Shown: positions 17,331 to 28,838, counted from the first letter of the stretch. The stretch is DNA of 64,000 nt from Streptacidiphilus sp. P02-A3a (GCF_014084105.1 NZ_CP048289.1:1249922-1313921), one strand, 5' to 3'. The notes: generated by a model not told the origin, from the letters alone. A program made the numbers and translations.

Positions 17331-19001
17331 ATGACGCAGCAGCAGAGCGGGCCGCGCACGGTCAGGGCAGCGCGGGGTTCCGCGCTCACCACGCAGGGCT
17401 GGCAGCAGGAGGCCGCACTGCGGATGCTCATGAACAACCTCGACCCGGAGGTCGCCGAGCACCCCGAGAAGCTGGTGGTCTACGGGGGCACCGGCAAGGC
17501 CGCCCGCGACTGGCGCTCCTTCGACGCCATGGTGCGCACCCTGCAGACCCTCAAGCAGGACGAGACCATGCTGGTCCAGTCCGGCCGCCCGGTCGGCGTG
17601 ATGCAGACCCACGAGTGGGCGCCCCGGGTGCTGCTGGCCAACTCCAACCTGGTCGGCGACTGGGCCAACTGGGAGGAGTTCCGCCGCCTGGAGCAGCTGG
17701 GCCTGACCATGTACGGGCAGATGACCGCCGGTTCCTGGATCTACATCGGCACCCAGGGCATCCTCCAGGGCACCTACGAGACCTTCGCCGCGGTCGCCGC
17801 CAAGAAGTTCGACAACACCCTGGCCGGGACGATCACGCTGACCGCCGGTCTCGGCGGCATGGGCGGCGCCCAGCCGCTGGCCGTCACCATGAACGACGGC
17901 GTGGCCATCTGCATCGACTGCGACCAGTCGCGGATCACCCGCCGGATCGAGCACAAGTACCTCGACGTCGAGGCCAAGAACCTCAAGCACGCGCTGGAGC
18001 TCGCGGTCGAGGCCCGCGACCAGCGCAAGCCGCTGAGCATCGGGCTGCTCGGCAACGCCGCCGACCTCGTCCCGCAGCTGCTGGCGATGGACGCGCCGAT
18101 CGACATCGTGACCGACCAGACCAGCGCCCACGACCCGCTCGCCTACCTGCCGGTCGGCGTCGACTTCGCCGACATGGAGAGCTACGCGGCCGAGAAGCCC
18201 GCCGAGTTCACCCAGCGCGCGAGGGAGTCCATGGCCCGGCACGTGGAGGCGATGGTCGGCTTCCAGGACAAGGGCGCCGAGGTCTTCGACTACGGCAACT
18301 CGATCCGCGGCGAGGCCAAACTCGCGGGCTACACGCGGGCGTTCGACTTCCCCGGGTTCGTCCCGGCGTACATCAGGCCGCTGTTCTGCGAGGGCAAGGG
18401 CCCGTTCCGCTGGGCCGCGCTGTCCGGCGACCCGAAGGACATCGCCGCGACCGACAAGGCGATCCTGGAGCTGTTCCCGGAGAACGAGTCGCTGGCCCGC
18501 TGGATCAAGCTGGCCGGTGAGCGGGTCCACTTCCAGGGCCTGCCGGCCCGCATCTGCTGGCTCGGCTACGGCGAGCGGGACAAGGCCGGTGAGCGGTTCA
18601 ACGAGATGGTCGCCGACGGCACCCTGGCGGCGCCGCTGGCCATCGGCCGGGACCACCTCGACTGCGGCTCGGTGGCCTCGCCCTACCGCGAGACCGAGTC
18701 CATGCTCGACGGCTCGGACGCGATCGCGGACTGGCCGCTGCTGAACGCCATGGTCAACGTCGCCTCCGGCGCGTCCTGGGTCTCCATCCACCACGGCGGC
18801 GGCGTCGGCATGGGCCGCTCCATCCACGCCGGTCAGGTCACCGTCGCCGACGGCACCGCGCTGGCGGGCGAGAAGATCCGCCGGGTGCTCACCAACGACC
18901 CGGGCATGGGCGTGATCCGGCACGTGGACGCCGGGTACGACATCGCCACCGAGACCGCCGCCGAGCGCGGTGTCCGCATCCCGATGCGCGAGGGCGAGTA
19001 A
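17331..19001 (+). CDS. hutU: Urocanate hydratase
   Basis: HutU hydrates urocanate to 4-imidazolone-5-propanoate with tightly bound NAD+. The 556-aa sequence is nearly collinear with Streptomyces Hut[58 protein letters not shown] and [11 protein letters not shown]. The Rossmann-type region (about 165-300) and the active-site CEGKGP cysteine segment are present. ATG 17331 is chosen because GAGGAGG and GGGAGAG precede it; an in-frame TTG 36 bases upstream would cross the palindrome. It leads a hutU-M20-hutF-hutI run. Confidence 0.97.
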   Translation: MTQQQSGPRTVRAARGSALTTQGWQQEAALRMLMNNLDPEVAEHPEKLVVYGGTGKAARDWRSFDAMVRTLQTLKQDETMLVQSGRPVGVMQTHEWAPRVLLANSNLVGDWANWEEFRRLEQLGLTMYGQMTAGSWIYIGTQGILQGTYETFAAVAAKKFDNTLAGTITLTAGLGGMGGAQPLAVTMNDGVAICIDCDQSRITRRIEHKYLDVEAKNLKHALELAVEARDQRKPLSIGLLGNAADLVPQLLAMDAPIDIVTDQTSAHDPLAYLPVGVDFADMESYAAEKPAEFTQRARESMARHVEAMVGFQDKGAEVFDYGNSIRGEAKLAGYTRAFDFPGFVPAYIRPLFCEGKGPFRWAALSGDPKDIAATDKAILELFPENESLARWIKLAGERVHFQGLPARICWLGYGERDKAGERFNEMVADGTLAAPLAIGRDHLDCGSVASPYRETESMLDGSDAIADWPLLNAMVNVASGASWVSIHHGGGVGMGRSIHAGQVTVADGTALAGEKIRRVLTNDPGMGVIRHVDAGYDIATETAAERGVRIPMREGE

Positions 19002-19006
19002 CCACG

Positions 19007-20263
19007 GTGCCGGAGCGGGTTGCGACACAGTGGGAGGGGCAGCTCGGCGCGGCCGCTGACGGCTACCGCCGGATGTGGGCCGAGCTGCTCCCGGTCGGAC
19101 GCTACGACGCGTCCGGCGGTTACCGGCGGCACGCCTGGACGGCGGCCGACGCCGAGTGCCGGGCCTGGTTCGCCGAGCAGGCCGCCGCCCGCGGCCTGCT
19201 GCTGGAGGTGGACCGGAACGGCAACCAGTGGGCCTGGTACGGCGATCCGCGGGGCGAGGGCGCGATCGTCACCGGCTCGCACCTGGACTCGGTGCCGGAC
19301 GGCGGCGCGTACGACGGGCCGCTGGGCGTGGTCTCCGCCTTCACCGCGCTCGACGCGCTGCTGGAGCGCGGGGCAACTCCGGCGCGCCCGTTGGCGATCA
19401 CCAACTTCGTCGACGAGGAGGGCGCCCGCTTCGGCGTCGCCTGCGTCGGATCCCGGCTCAGCGCCGGGGTGCTGACGCAGGATCAGGCGTACGCGCTGCG
19501 GGACGCCGACGGCATCCGGCTGCCGGACGCGATGGAGGCGGCCGGGCAGGACCCGAGCGCCGTCGGCGCCGACGCGGACCGGCTGTCGCGGGTCGCCGCG
19601 TACGTCGAACTCCACGTCGAGCAGGGCAGGTTGCTCGCCGACACGCCCCACCCGGTGGGGGTCGCCTCGGCGATCTGGCCGCACGGGCGCTGGCGGTTCG
19701 ACTTCCACGGCGAGGCCAACCACGCCGGCACCACCCGGCTGGAGGACCGCCGGGACCCGATGCTGAGCTACGCCAACACCGTGCTCGCGGCCCGCAAGAA
19801 GGCCCGGCAGCACGGCGCGCTGGCGACCTTCGGCAAGGTCGCGGTCGAGCCGAACGGCACCAACGCCATCGCCTCGCTGGTGCGCGGCTGGCTGGACTCG
19901 CGCGCCGCCGACGAGGCCACGCTCACCGCCCTGGTCGAGGAGATCGCGGCAGCCGCCCGGGAGCGGGCCGAACGCGACGGCGTGCGCGCCGAGGTGGTAC
20001 GCGAGTCCTACACGCCGGTGGTCGACTTCGACGCGCCCCTGCGGGACCGGCTCGCGGCCCGGCTCGGCCCGGACACCCCGGTCCTGCCGACCGGCGCGGG
20101 CCACGACGCGGGCATCCTGTCCGCCGTGGTGCCGACCGCGATGCTGTTCGTCCGCAACCCCACCGGTGTCTCGCACTCCCCGAGCGAGCGGGCCGCCGAG
20201 ACCGACTGCCTGGCCGGGGCCGCCGCCCTGGCCGACGTCCTGGAGGACCTGACATGCAGGTAG
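19007..20263 (+). CDS. M20-family amidohydrolase (allantoate amidohydrolase-like)
   Basis: The 418-aa enzyme belongs to the M20 hydantoinase/carbamoylase family, which hydrolyses N-carbamoyl or N-formyl-type amides with two metals. Ligands are visible in GSHLDSVPDGG, DEEGARFG, ELHVEQG and GHDAG, with the dimerisation region NHAGTTRLEDRRDP. It would usually be named allantoate amidohydrolase. Its place between hutU and hutF, overlapping hutF by 10 bases, argues for a role in histidine breakdown. It could release formate from N-formylglutamate, the step after HutF, since no HutG-type gene is visible. That is inference. Confidence 0.9.
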   Translation: MPERVATQWEGQLGAAADGYRRMWAELLPVGRYDASGGYRRHAWTAADAECRAWFAEQAAARGLLLEVDRNGNQWAWYGDPRGEGAIVTGSHLDSVPDGGAYDGPLGVVSAFTALDALLERGATPARPLAITNFVDEEGARFGVACVGSRLSAGVLTQDQAYALRDADGIRLPDAMEAAGQDPSAVGADADRLSRVAAYVELHVEQGRLLADTPHPVGVASAIWPHGRWRFDFHGEANHAGTTRLEDRRDPMLSYANTVLAARKKARQHGALATFGKVAVEPNGTNAIASLVRGWLDSRAADEATLTALVEEIAAAARERAERDGVRAEVVRESYTPVVDFDAPLRDRLAARLGPDTPVLPTGAGHDAGILSAVVPTAMLFVRNPTGVSHSPSERAAETDCLAGAAALADVLEDLTCR

Positions 20264-21621
20264 CCGCCGCACCGGGCGGGACGTCCGAGCCGAGCGGGAC
20301 GTTCTGGGCGCCGTACGCCTGGATCGACCCGGTGGTCGAACGCGAGGTGCTGATCACCGTCGCGGACGGCCGGATCACCGCGGTCACCGCCGACAGCGGC
20401 CCGGCCCCGGCCGGGGCGGTGCGGCTCACCGGGCTGACCCTGCCGGGCATGGCCAACGCCCACTCGCACGCCTTCCACCGGGCGCTGCGGGGCACCGTCC
20501 AGGTCGGCAGCGGGACGTTCTGGACCTGGCGGGACACCATGTACCGGGCCGCCGACGCGCTCGACCCGGAGCGCTACCTGGCGCTGGCCACCGCCGTCTA
20601 CGCGGAGATGGCGCAGGCCGGGATCACCACCGTCGGCGAGTTCCACTACCTGCACCACGCCCCCGGCGGCGCCCGCTACGACGACCCGAACGCCATGGGC
20701 GAGGTGCTGATCGAGGCCGCCGCCCGGGCCGGGGTGCGGATCACGCTGCTGGACACCTGCTACCTGTCCGCCGGGTTCGGCGAGCCGCCGAACCGGCACC
20801 AGCAGCGGTTCAGCGACGGCGACGCGGACGCCTGGGCGGCGCGCGTGAGTGAGCTGAAGCCCAGCGCGCACGCCCGCGTGGGCGCGGCGATCCACTCCGT
20901 CCGCGCGGTCCCGGCCGACCAGCTGTCGACCGTGGCCGCGTGGGCGGCCGAGCGCCGCGCGCCGCTGCACGTCCACCTCTCCGAGCAGGTCGCCGAGAAC
21001 GAGGCCTGCCTCGCGGCGCACGGGCAGACGCCCACGCAGCTGCTGGCCGCGCACCACGCCCTGGGCCCGCGCACCTCGGCCGTCCACGCCACCCACCTGA
21101 GCAGCGCGGACAAGCGGCTGCTGGCCGACTCGTCCACGATCGTCTGCATGTGCCCGACCACCGAGCGCGATCTCGCCGACGGCATCGGCCCGGCCCGGGA
21201 GCTGGCCCACGACGGCTGCGTGATCACCCTCGGCAGCGACAGCCACGCGGTGATCGACCCGTTCGAGGAGGCCCGGGCGCTGGAGCTGAACGAGCGCCTG
21301 GCCACCCAGCGGCGCGGCCACTGGACGGCGGCGGCGCTGCTGCGGGCCGCGACCGAGGACGGCCACGCCTCGCTCGGCTGGCCCGAGGCCGGACGGCTGG
21401 CGGTCGGCGCGTTCGCGGACTTCTGCACCGTCGCCCTGGACAGCCCGCGCACCGCCGGTCCCGACCCGCGCCTGGGCGCCGAGACGGCGGTGTTCGCGGC
21501 GGGATCGGCCGACGTCCGGGAGCTGGTGGTGGGCGGCCGGGTGGTGGTCCGCGACGGCGTCCACACCGCCGTCCCGGACGTCGGCGCGGCCCTGGCCGCC
21601 GCCATCGCCCCACTGCGCTGA
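20254..21621 (+). CDS. hutF: Formimidoylglutamate deiminase
   Basis: HutF converts N-formimidoyl-L-glutamate to N-formyl-L-glutamate and ammonia. The 455-aa amidohydrolase-superfamily protein has the metal pair [13 protein letters not shown], the [12 protein letters not shown] strand, HATHLS and [23 protein letters not shown] 20254 lies inside the last codons of the M20 gene, a translational-coupling arrangement. Its presence shows that this pathway goes by way of formylglutamate, like that of Pseudomonas, and not through HutG formimidoylglutamase. Confidence 0.94.
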   Translation: MQVAAAPGGTSEPSGTFWAPYAWIDPVVEREVLITVADGRITAVTADSGPAPAGAVRLTGLTLPGMANAHSHAFHRALRGTVQVGSGTFWTWRDTMYRAADALDPERYLALATAVYAEMAQAGITTVGEFHYLHHAPGGARYDDPNAMGEVLIEAAARAGVRITLLDTCYLSAGFGEPPNRHQQRFSDGDADAWAARVSELKPSAHARVGAAIHSVRAVPADQLSTVAAWAAERRAPLHVHLSEQVAENEACLAAHGQTPTQLLAAHHALGPRTSAVHATHLSSADKRLLADSSTIVCMCPTTERDLADGIGPARELAHDGCVITLGSDSHAVIDPFEEARALELNERLATQRRGHWTAAALLRAATEDGHASLGWPEAGRLAVGAFADFCTVALDSPRTAGPDPRLGAETAVFAAGSADVRELVVGGRVVVRDGVHTAVPDVGAALAAAIAPLR

Positions 21622-21688
21622 ACCCCGCCGCGCTGAACCCCGCCCGCCCGCACCGAGCCCGCCCGCGCTGAGCCCCCTGGAGCGACTG

Positions 21689-22855
21689 ATGAGCACCGTG
21701 ATCACCGGCATCGGCAGCCTGGTAACCAACGATCCAGGCCTCGGCGCGGGCCCGCTGGGCGTCCTCGCCGACGCCGCCGTCGTCCTCGACGGCGGCCGGA
21801 TCGCCTGGGTCGGCCCGGCCGCCGCCGCGCCCGCCGCCGACCAGGCCGTGGACGCGGCCGGACGCGCCGTCGTCCCCGGCTTCGTCGACTCCCACGCGCA
21901 CCTGGTCTTCGCGGGCGACCGCACCGCCGAGTTCAACGCCCGGATGTCCGGCCAGTCGTACTCGGCGGGCGGCATCCGCACCACCGTCGCCGCGACCCGC
22001 GCCGCCACCGATGCCGAGCTGGACGCCAACGTCGCCCGCTACGTCCAGGAGGCCCTGCGCCAGGGCACCACCGTGCTGGAGTGCAAGTCCGGCTACGGCC
22101 TCACGGTCGAGGACGAGGCGCGGGCGCTGCGGATCGCCGGGCAGCACACCGACGAGGTCACCTACCTCGGCGCGCACGTGGTCGCCCCGGAGTACGCCGA
22201 CGACCCGGGCGGCTACGTCGACCTGGTCACCGGCGCGATGCTGGACGCCTGCGCCCCCCACGCGCGCTGGGTGGACGTCTTCTGCGAGCGCGGCGCCTTC
22301 GACGGCGACCAGGCCCGGGCGGTGCTCACCGCCGGAATGAAGCGCGGCCTCACCCCCCGGGTGCACGCCAACCAGCTCACCGAGGGCCCCGGCGTCCAGC
22401 TCGCGGTCGAGCTCGGCGCGGCCTCCGCCGACCACTGCACCCACCTCAGTGACGCCGACGTGGCCGCCCTGGCCGGTTCCGACACCGTCGCCACGCTGCT
22501 CCCCGGCGCGGAGTTCTCCACCCGCGCCGTCTACCCGGACGCCCGGCGGCTGCTGGACGCGGGCGCGACCGTGGCGCTGTCCACCGACTGCAACCCCGGC
22601 TCCAGCTTCACCACCTCCGTGCCCTTCTGCATCGCCGTCGCGGTGCGGGAGATGGGGATGACCCCGGACGAGGCGCTGTGGGCCGCCACAGCGGGCGGAG
22701 CGGCGGCCCTGCGCCGTACCGACGTGGGTACCCTCCGCGTCGGCGCCCGCGCCGACCTGACGTTGCTGGACGCCCCCTCCCACGTCCACCTCGCCTACCG
22801 GCCCGGGGTGCCGCTGGTCGCCGGGGTGTGGCGGGCCGGGGTCCGGGAGGTCTGA
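21689..22855 (+). CDS. hutI: Imidazolonepropionase
   Basis: HutI opens the ring of 4-imidazolone-5-propanoate to give N-formimidoyl-L-glutamate. The 388-aa metal-dependent amidohydrolase shows [38 protein letters not shown] and [11 protein letters not shown]. Length is normal. It starts at ATG 21689 after GGAG, 67 bases downstream of hutF; the gap holds a GC-rich, slightly repetitive leader with no other feature. It closes the hut run. Confidence 0.96.
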   Translation: MSTVITGIGSLVTNDPGLGAGPLGVLADAAVVLDGGRIAWVGPAAAAPAADQAVDAAGRAVVPGFVDSHAHLVFAGDRTAEFNARMSGQSYSAGGIRTTVAATRAATDAELDANVARYVQEALRQGTTVLECKSGYGLTVEDEARALRIAGQHTDEVTYLGAHVVAPEYADDPGGYVDLVTGAMLDACAPHARWVDVFCERGAFDGDQARAVLTAGMKRGLTPRVHANQLTEGPGVQLAVELGAASADHCTHLSDADVAALAGSDTVATLLPGAEFSTRAVYPDARRLLDAGATVALSTDCNPGSSFTTSVPFCIAVAVREMGMTPDEALWAATAGGAAALRRTDVGTLRVGARADLTLLDAPSHVHLAYRPGVPLVAGVWRAGVREV

Positions 22856-22985
22856 CCGCCGCCCTGCCCCCGGTGCCCGGGGGGCGTCCCGGCCCCCAGT
22901 GACACACTGTGACCTGCGCCGTCGGGAGGGTGGCGGGTCGGATTGTTCGCCGGGCCCGCGCCCCGGGAGCACTACGATTCACCCC

Positions 22986-23660
22986 ATGACCCGTGTACTG
23001 CTCGCCGAGGACGACATCGCCATCTCGGAGCCGCTGGCCCGCGCGCTGCGTCGGGAGGGCTACGAGGTCGTGGTCCGCGAGGACGGCCCGTCCGCGCTGG
23101 AGGCCGGCCTGGAAGGCGGCAACATCGACCTGCTGGTGCTGGATCTCGGGCTGCCCGGGATGGACGGCCTGGAGGTCTGCCGTCGGCTGCGCGCCGAGGG
23201 CCACGGCTTCCCGGTACTGGTGCTCACCGCCCGCGCCGACGAGGTGGACACCGTCGTCGGCCTGGACGCGGGCGCGGACGACTACGTCACCAAGCCGTTC
23301 CGGCTGGCCGAGCTGCTGGCCCGGGTGCGGGCGCTGCTGCGGCGCGGCAGCGTGGACCTGACCACCGGCGCGCACGGCGTCAAGATCGACATCGAGTCGC
23401 ACCGCGCCTGGATCGGCGACGAGGAACTCCAGCTGTCGGCGAAGGAGTTCGAGCTGCTGCGGGTGCTGGTCCGGGACGCCGGGCGGGTGGTCACCCGGGA
23501 GCAGATCATGCGCCAGGTCTGGGACACCACCTGGTGGACCTCGACCAAGACCCTCGACATGCACATCTCCTGGCTGCGCAAGAAGCTCGGCGACGACGCC
23601 GCCAGCCCCCGCTACATCACCACCGTGCGCGGGGTGGGCTTCCGTTTCGAGAAGAGCTGA
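22986..23660 (+). CDS. OmpR/PhoB-type response regulator
   Basis: The 224-aa protein has a receiver domain (1-120; acidic pair E8-D9, phosphoacceptor D53 in LVLDLGLPG, K in YVTKPFR) and a winged helix-turn-helix DNA-binding domain (about 128-222; ending TVRGVGFRFEKS). It is followed after 9 bases by its sensor kinase. ATG 22986 is chosen because the receiver fold begins at once. Target genes are unknown. Confidence 0.93.
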   Translation: MTRVLLAEDDIAISEPLARALRREGYEVVVREDGPSALEAGLEGGNIDLLVLDLGLPGMDGLEVCRRLRAEGHGFPVLVLTARADEVDTVVGLDAGADDYVTKPFRLAELLARVRALLRRGSVDLTTGAHGVKIDIESHRAWIGDEELQLSAKEFELLRVLVRDAGRVVTREQIMRQVWDTTWWTSTKTLDMHISWLRKKLGDDAASPRYITTVRGVGFRFEKS

Positions 23661-23669
23661 GCCGGACTT

Positions 23670-24920
23670 GTGAAACGCAGGCTGATCAACTCCACACTGT
23701 CCGTCGTGCTGGTGGTGGTCGCGCTGTTCTGCGTGCCGCTCGGGCTGGTCGAGAAGCGCAGCATCGAGGGCAACGCCCAGGGCCTGGTCACCGCCGAGGC
23801 CCAGCACCTGGTCGGGGTGGTGGAGAACCGCATGGTCGCGGGCGAGCCGATCGACTCCGAGTCGCTGTCCGGGCTCGCCGACCAGAACGCCCAGCGCTAC
23901 GCGTTGGTCGATGTTCCCGGCCAGGCCCCGATCACCCTCGGTAGCAAGCCGGTCGGCAGCGACCCGCTGACCGCGCGGGAGACCGGCGCGCACGGCGAGC
24001 AGGTGCTGGTCCAGCAGTCCCGGGAGCCGCTGGACCGCGAGATCCGGGCGATGCTGCTGCTGCTGATCGCGGTGACCGTGCTGACCGTGCTGGCCGCCGC
24101 GCTGCTCGCGGTCTGGCAGTCCCGGCGGCTGGCGCAGCCGCTGGTCGAGCTCGCCGAGACGGCGGAGCGACTGGGCTCCGGCGACCCCCGGCCCCGGCAG
24201 CGCCGCTACGGCATCGTCGAGCTGGACCGGATCGCCGAGGTGCTGGACTCCAGCGCCGAGCGGATCGCCCGGATGCTCACCGCCGAGCGCCGCCTCGCCG
24301 CCGACGCCTCGCACCAGCTGCGGACCCCGCTGACGGCGCTGTCGATGCGGCTGGAGGAGATCGCCGAGACGGACGACCCGGAGACGGTCAAGGAGGAGGC
24401 GGCGATCGCGCTGGTCCAGGTCGAACGGCTGACCGACGTGGTCCAGCGGCTGCTCACCAACAGCCGCGACCAGCGCAACGCCTCGGCGGTGTCCTTCGAT
24501 CTGGACGAGGTGATCAAGCAGCAGGTCGAGGAGTGGCGCCCGGCGCTGCGCCGCTACGGGCGGACCCTCTACCTGGAGGGCCCCCCGGGCATCAAGGCCA
24601 TCGGTACGCCGGGCGCGGTCGCCCAGGTACTGGCCGCGCTGATCGAGAACTCGCTGATGCACGGCGACGGCTCGGTCACCATCCGCACCCGGGTCCGCGG
24701 CAGTTCAGCGGTACTGGAGGTGCAGGACGAGGGCGTGGGCGTCCCCAGCGAGCTGGGCGCGCGGGTCTTCGAGCGCGCCGTCAGCGGCCACAACTCCACC
24801 GGCATCGGCCTGGCCGTCGCCCGCGACCTCGCCGAAGCGGACGGCGGCCGACTGGACCTGCTGTCCCAGCGACCGCCGGTGTTCGCGCTCTTCCTCGGCC
24901 GTCAGGTCGAGGAGCAGTAA
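23670..24920 (+). CDS. Sensor histidine kinase
   Basis: The 416-aa kinase has a transmembrane helix at about 8-25, an extracellular sensor of about 100 residues, a second helix at about 127-150, a HAMP-like linker, the DHp domain with phospho-His 215 in ASHQLRTPL, and a HATPase domain with N-box ENSLMHGDG and G-boxes DEGVGV and STGIGLAVA. It pairs with the response regulator 9 bases upstream. The signal is unknown. It starts GTG. Confidence 0.93.
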   Translation: MKRRLINSTLSVVLVVVALFCVPLGLVEKRSIEGNAQGLVTAEAQHLVGVVENRMVAGEPIDSESLSGLADQNAQRYALVDVPGQAPITLGSKPVGSDPLTARETGAHGEQVLVQQSREPLDREIRAMLLLLIAVTVLTVLAAALLAVWQSRRLAQPLVELAETAERLGSGDPRPRQRRYGIVELDRIAEVLDSSAERIARMLTAERRLAADASHQLRTPLTALSMRLEEIAETDDPETVKEEAAIALVQVERLTDVVQRLLTNSRDQRNASAVSFDLDEVIKQQVEEWRPALRRYGRTLYLEGPPGIKAIGTPGAVAQVLAALIENSLMHGDGSVTIRTRVRGSSAVLEVQDEGVGVPSELGARVFERAVSGHNSTGIGLAVARDLAEADGGRLDLLSQRPPVFALFLGRQVEEQ

Positions 24921-24998
24921 GCGCAGTCTCGGCCGCCAGGTCGAGGGGTGGCGAGCACGGCCGCCCGGGGCTGCCCGGCGCGCGCGGCGCGGGGTGGT

Positions 24999-25574
24999 TC
25001 AGGCCCGGCGGGAGCTCACGCGCTTCTTGGCGTGGCTCGGGGGTCCCTGCTTGGTGCGGGTCTCTACCAGGATCTGCTCGGCCTGGGCGACCGCGCCGCC
25101 GACCCCGACCGGGCCGGTCACCGCGGCGTCGGCCTCAGCCGAACGGGTGAAGACGAAGGTGCGGTACGCCCAGAAGCGGAACAGCGTGGCGACGCCGATG
25201 CCGATCACGGTGAAGAACATGGCCACGGACTTGCCGTGCATGTCCAGGCCGTAGGTGAGGGCGTAGAGCACGGCGTTCTGGATGACCAGGCCGATGCCGC
25301 TGAAGACCAGGAAGAGCGTGATCTCACGGGTCCGGGTCTGCGCGTCGGCGTCCCGGTACACCCAGAAGCGGTAGCCGATGTAGTTCGTGCCGATGGCGAT
25401 CAGCGTGGCGATGATGTTCGCCCGCACGGTGGCGCCGGGCATCACGTCCAGCAGGATCGCCAGTGCCACCATCTGGATGACCACGCCGACTATCCCGACA
25501 ACACCGAACTTCGCCAGCTCGTTCGCCAACCGACGAAGGAGGCCGGGCGGGGGCGCCGCTTGGTTGGGCTTCAT
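24999..25574 (-). CDS. GtrA-like membrane protein
   Basis: The 191-aa protein has four membrane helices (about 18-42, 48-70, 84-108 and 118-137) and the GtrA family pattern KFGVVGIVGVVIQ, NYIGYRFWVY and FRFWAYRTFVF. GtrA proteins are thought to help lipid-linked sugars or glycosylated precursors cross the membrane. A cytosolic tail of about 50 residues follows. ATG 25574 is the first start consistent with the first helix. It converges with the two-component operon, and 294 bases with no recognisable feature separate it from purK. Confidence 0.88.
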   Translation of the reverse strand: MKPNQAAPPPGLLRRLANELAKFGVVGIVGVVIQMVALAILLDVMPGATVRANIIATLIAIGTNYIGYRFWVYRDADAQTRTREITLFLVFSGIGLVIQNAVLYALTYGLDMHGKSVAMFFTVIGIGVATLFRFWAYRTFVFTRSAEADAAVTGPVGVGGAVAQAEQILVETRTKQGPPSHAKKRVSSRRA

Positions 25575-25868
25575 GTGGGTCCGTCTCTTTGGTGGCTCAG
25601 GGAGCGGTGGACAGCCTAGTCCCGGGAGTGCCGCCGGGCGGTGCCGAGCCGCGAACATCTCATCCGACTCTCAAGGAAGTCGTGCGCCCCAGCGGAGCCC
25701 CCTTCCTGGGCGGAGCCTCCAATCGCCAGGGTAGTCGGAAGTCCGGGACCCCACCCGCCGGGGTCCCGGACTCCACCCCGGACCGCCGCCGGGCCGAGCC
25801 GACCGGTGCCCGGGCCGGGCGGCGGGCCTGCGGAAACGGGTCCTCGGGCCGCCGGATATCCTTCAGGT

Positions 25869-27008
25869 GTGACTTTTCCAGTGGTCGGCATCATCGGAGG
25901 CGGGCAGCTCGCCCGCATGGCCCATCAGGCGGCGATCCCGCTCGGCATCAGGACCAGGCTGCTCGCGGACACCCCGCAGGACTCGGCCGCGCTGGTGGTG
26001 AACGACGTGGTCCTCGGCGACTACCGCGACCTGGACACGCTGCGCCGCTTCGCGGCCGGTTGCGACGTGGTCACCTTCGACCACGAGCACGTCCCCACCG
26101 AGCACCTGCGGACGCTGCTGGCGGAGGGCGTCGCGGTCCGTCCCGGCCCGGACGCGCTGGTGTTCGCGCAGGACAAGGGCCTGATGCGGGCCAAGTTGGA
26201 CTCGCTCGGGGTGCCCTGCCCCCGGCACCGGCTGGTCGCGGACCCCGCCGACGTCGCCGCGTTCGCCGCCGAGGGGGACGGCTGGCCGGTGGTGCTGAAG
26301 ACCACCCGGGGCGGTTACGACGGCAAGGGCGTGTGGGTGGTCCACGACCAGGCCGGGGCCGCCGAGCCGTTCCGCGCGGGTGTGGCGGTGCTGGCCGAGG
26401 AGAAGGTCGACTTCGTCCGGGAGCTCGCGGCCGACGTCGTGCGCTCCCCGCACGGCCAGGCCGTGGCGTACCCGGTGGTCGAGTCCCTGCAGCAGAACGG
26501 CATCTGCCACGAGGTGACCGCGCCCGCGCCCGACCTCAGCCCGGAGCTCGCCGCCGAGGCGCAGGCGCTGGCGCTGCGGGTGGCCGGTGAACTGGACATC
26601 ACCGGGCACCTCGCGGTCGAGCTGTTCGAGACCCGCGACGGCCGGATCCTGGTCAACGAGCTGGCCATGCGTCCGCACAACTCCGGCCACTGGTCCATCG
26701 ACGGCGCGGTGACCTCGCAGTTCGAGAACCACCTGCGGGCGGTGCTGGACCTGCCGCTCGGCGACCCGCGCCCGCGTGCCCGCTGGACGGTGATGGTGAA
26801 CGTCCTCGGCGGCGACTACCCCGACATGTACCACGCGTACCTGCACTGCATGGCCCGCGACCCCGGGCTGCGGGTGCACATGTACGGCAAGGACGTGAAG
26901 CCCGGCCGTAAGGTGGGCCACGTCACGGTGTTCGGCGACGACCTGGACGACGTCCGGGAACGGGCCCGGCACGCTGCCGGGTACCTGCGCGGCGACATCA
27001 CCGAGTAG
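25869..27008 (+). CDS. purK: N5-carboxyaminoimidazole ribonucleotide synthase
   Basis: PurK uses ATP and bicarbonate to carboxylate AIR to N5-CAIR in purine synthesis. The 379-aa ATP-grasp protein has the N-terminal [13 protein letters not shown] motif, [45 protein letters not shown] and the C-terminal VNVLGGD block. The GTG at 25869 precedes the conserved first strand; more upstream in-frame starts would add a non-conserved Pro-rich stretch. purE follows after 86 bases. Confidence 0.96.
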   Translation: MTFPVVGIIGGGQLARMAHQAAIPLGIRTRLLADTPQDSAALVVNDVVLGDYRDLDTLRRFAAGCDVVTFDHEHVPTEHLRTLLAEGVAVRPGPDALVFAQDKGLMRAKLDSLGVPCPRHRLVADPADVAAFAAEGDGWPVVLKTTRGGYDGKGVWVVHDQAGAAEPFRAGVAVLAEEKVDFVRELAADVVRSPHGQAVAYPVVESLQQNGICHEVTAPAPDLSPELAAEAQALALRVAGELDITGHLAVELFETRDGRILVNELAMRPHNSGHWSIDGAVTSQFENHLRAVLDLPLGDPRPRARWTVMVNVLGGDYPDMYHAYLHCMARDPGLRVHMYGKDVKPGRKVGHVTVFGDDLDDVRERARHAAGYLRGDITE

Positions 27009-27094
27009 CCGCACGCTGGTCGGCACCGTTGGTCGGCCCCGTGGAACCGTGGTGGAAAGAGACAGTCGGCGTGGAACGTGAGGGGAAGCAGCGC

Positions 27095-27622
27095 ATGAGC
27101 GAGCAGCCGCTGGTCGGCATCGTGATGGGGTCGGACTCCGACTGGTCGGTGATGGAGGCCGCGGCACAGGCCCTCGACGAGTTCGACGTCCGCTACGAGG
27201 TGGACGTCCTCTCGGCGCACCGGATGCCGCGCGAGATGATCGCGTACGGCGAGGCCGCCGCCGGACGCGGGCTGAAGACGATCATCGCGGGCGCGGGCGG
27301 CGCCGCGCACCTGCCGGGGATGATGGCCTCGGTCACCACCCTCCCGGTGATCGGCGTGCCGGTGCCGCTGAAGTACCTGGACGGCATGGACTCGCTGCTG
27401 TCCATCGTGCAGATGCCGGCCGGGGTTCCGGTCGCCACCGTCTCCATCGGCGGTGCCCGCAACGCCGGACTGCTGGCGGTCCGTCAGCTGTCCGCCTTCG
27501 ACTCGGAACTGGCCTCGCGGATGCGGGACTTCCAGGACGAGCTGAACGCCCAGGCCACCGCCAAGGGCAAGAAGCTGCGCGGCAAGGTCAGCGGCAGCAG
27601 CGGCTTCGGCTTCGGGAGCTGA
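27095..27622 (+). CDS. purE: N5-carboxyaminoimidazole ribonucleotide mutase
   Basis: Class I PurE converts N5-CAIR to CAIR, the step after PurK. The 175-aa protein shows [20 protein letters not shown] (catalytic His), [12 protein letters not shown] and the PVIGVPV strand. The C-terminal 20 residues are a Lys/Gly/Ser-rich extension. ATG 27095 follows GAGGGGAA. The dipeptidase gene begins 5 bases after the stop and is probably in the same transcript. Confidence 0.96.
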   Translation: MSEQPLVGIVMGSDSDWSVMEAAAQALDEFDVRYEVDVLSAHRMPREMIAYGEAAAGRGLKTIIAGAGGAAHLPGMMASVTTLPVIGVPVPLKYLDGMDSLLSIVQMPAGVPVATVSIGGARNAGLLAVRQLSAFDSELASRMRDFQDELNAQATAKGKKLRGKVSGSSGFGFGS

Positions 27623-27627
27623 CCGGC

Positions 27628-28830
27628 GTGAGCTACCAGCCCCCCGCCGCCGACCTGTTGGACCGGGCCCGGGCGCTGCTGGCCGACCACCCGGTGGTGG
27701 ACGGCCACAACGACCTGCCCTGGGCGCTGCGCGGCCAGGTCGGCTACGACCTGGACCAGCGCGACCTGGCCGCAGACCAACGGGCCTACCTGCACACCGA
27801 CCTGGCCCGGCTGCGGGCCGGTGGCGTGGGGGCGCAGTTCTGGTCGGTGTACGTCCGCACGGACTACACCGGGGACCACGCGGTCAGCGCCACCCTGGAG
27901 CAGATCGACTGCGTCCGGGCGCTGGCCGCCCGCTACCCGGACGAGCTGCGGCTCGCCCGCACCGCCGACGAGATGGAGGCGGCCCGGGCGGACGGCCGGA
28001 TCGCCTCGCTGATGGGCGCCGAGGGCGGGCACTCCATCAACTGCTCGCTGGCCACGCTGCGGGCGCTGTACGCCCTGGGCGTGCGGTACATGACGCTCAC
28101 TCACAACGACAACCTGCTGTGGGCGGACTCCGCCACTGACGAGCCGGTGGCCCACGGGCTCACCCGCTTCGGCGAGGAGGTGGTCCGCGAGATGAACCGG
28201 CTGGGGATGCTGGTGGACCTCTCGCACGTGTCGGCGGACACCATGCGGGACGCGCTCCGGGTCACCCGCGCGCCGGTGCTCTTCTCGCACTCCTCCGCCC
28301 GCGCCGTCTGCGACCACGTCCGCAACATCCCGGACGACGTGCTGGAGCGGCTGCCCGGCAACGGCGGGGTCGCCATGGCGACCTTCGTCCCGAAGTTCAT
28401 CCTGCCCGCCGCCATCGCCTGGACCCGGTCCGCCGACGCGAACATGGAGGCCCACGGGCTGCACGCGCTGGACACCACGCCGGACGCGATGAAGGTGCAG
28501 CGCGCCTTCGAGGCCGAGCACCCGCGGCCGATGGCGACCCCGGCGACGGTGGCCGACCACTTGGACCACATGCGCGAGGTCGCCGGGATCGACCACATCG
28601 GCCTCGGCGGCGACTACGACGGGACCGCGTTCACCCCGCAGGGCCTGGAGGACGTCTCCGGCTACCCGAACCTGATCGCCGAACTGCTCACCCGTGGCTG
28701 GTCGCGGGCCGACCTGGCGAAGCTGACCTGGAGCAACGCGGTACGGGTGCTCCGCGCTGCCGAGGACGCCGCCCGCGAACTGCGCGACGAGCGGCCCTCG
28801 ATCGCCCGGATCGAGCAGCTGGACGCCTGA
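27628..28830 (+). CDS. Membrane-dipeptidase family (M19) metallopeptidase
   Basis: The 400-aa protein is a renal-dipeptidase-type zinc enzyme that cleaves dipeptides and some beta-lactam-like compounds. The metal ligands are visible: VDGHNDLPW (His and Asp), MGAEGGHSI (bridging Glu), VDLSHVS and [15 protein letters not shown] (His), and GLGGDYDGT (Asp). Unlike the mammalian enzyme it has no signal peptide or anchor and would be cytosolic. It starts GTG, 5 bases after purE. The physiological substrate is unknown. Confidence 0.92.
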   Translation: MSYQPPAADLLDRARALLADHPVVDGHNDLPWALRGQVGYDLDQRDLAADQRAYLHTDLARLRAGGVGAQFWSVYVRTDYTGDHAVSATLEQIDCVRALAARYPDELRLARTADEMEAARADGRIASLMGAEGGHSINCSLATLRALYALGVRYMTLTHNDNLLWADSATDEPVAHGLTRFGEEVVREMNRLGMLVDLSHVSADTMRDALRVTRAPVLFSHSSARAVCDHVRNIPDDVLERLPGNGGVAMATFVPKFILPAAIAWTRSADANMEAHGLHALDTTPDAMKVQRAFEAEHPRPMATPATVADHLDHMREVAGIDHIGLGGDYDGTAFTPQGLEDVSGYPNLIAELLTRGWSRADLAKLTWSNAVRVLRAAEDAARELRDERPSIARIEQLDA

Positions 28831-28838
28831 CCGGCAGC

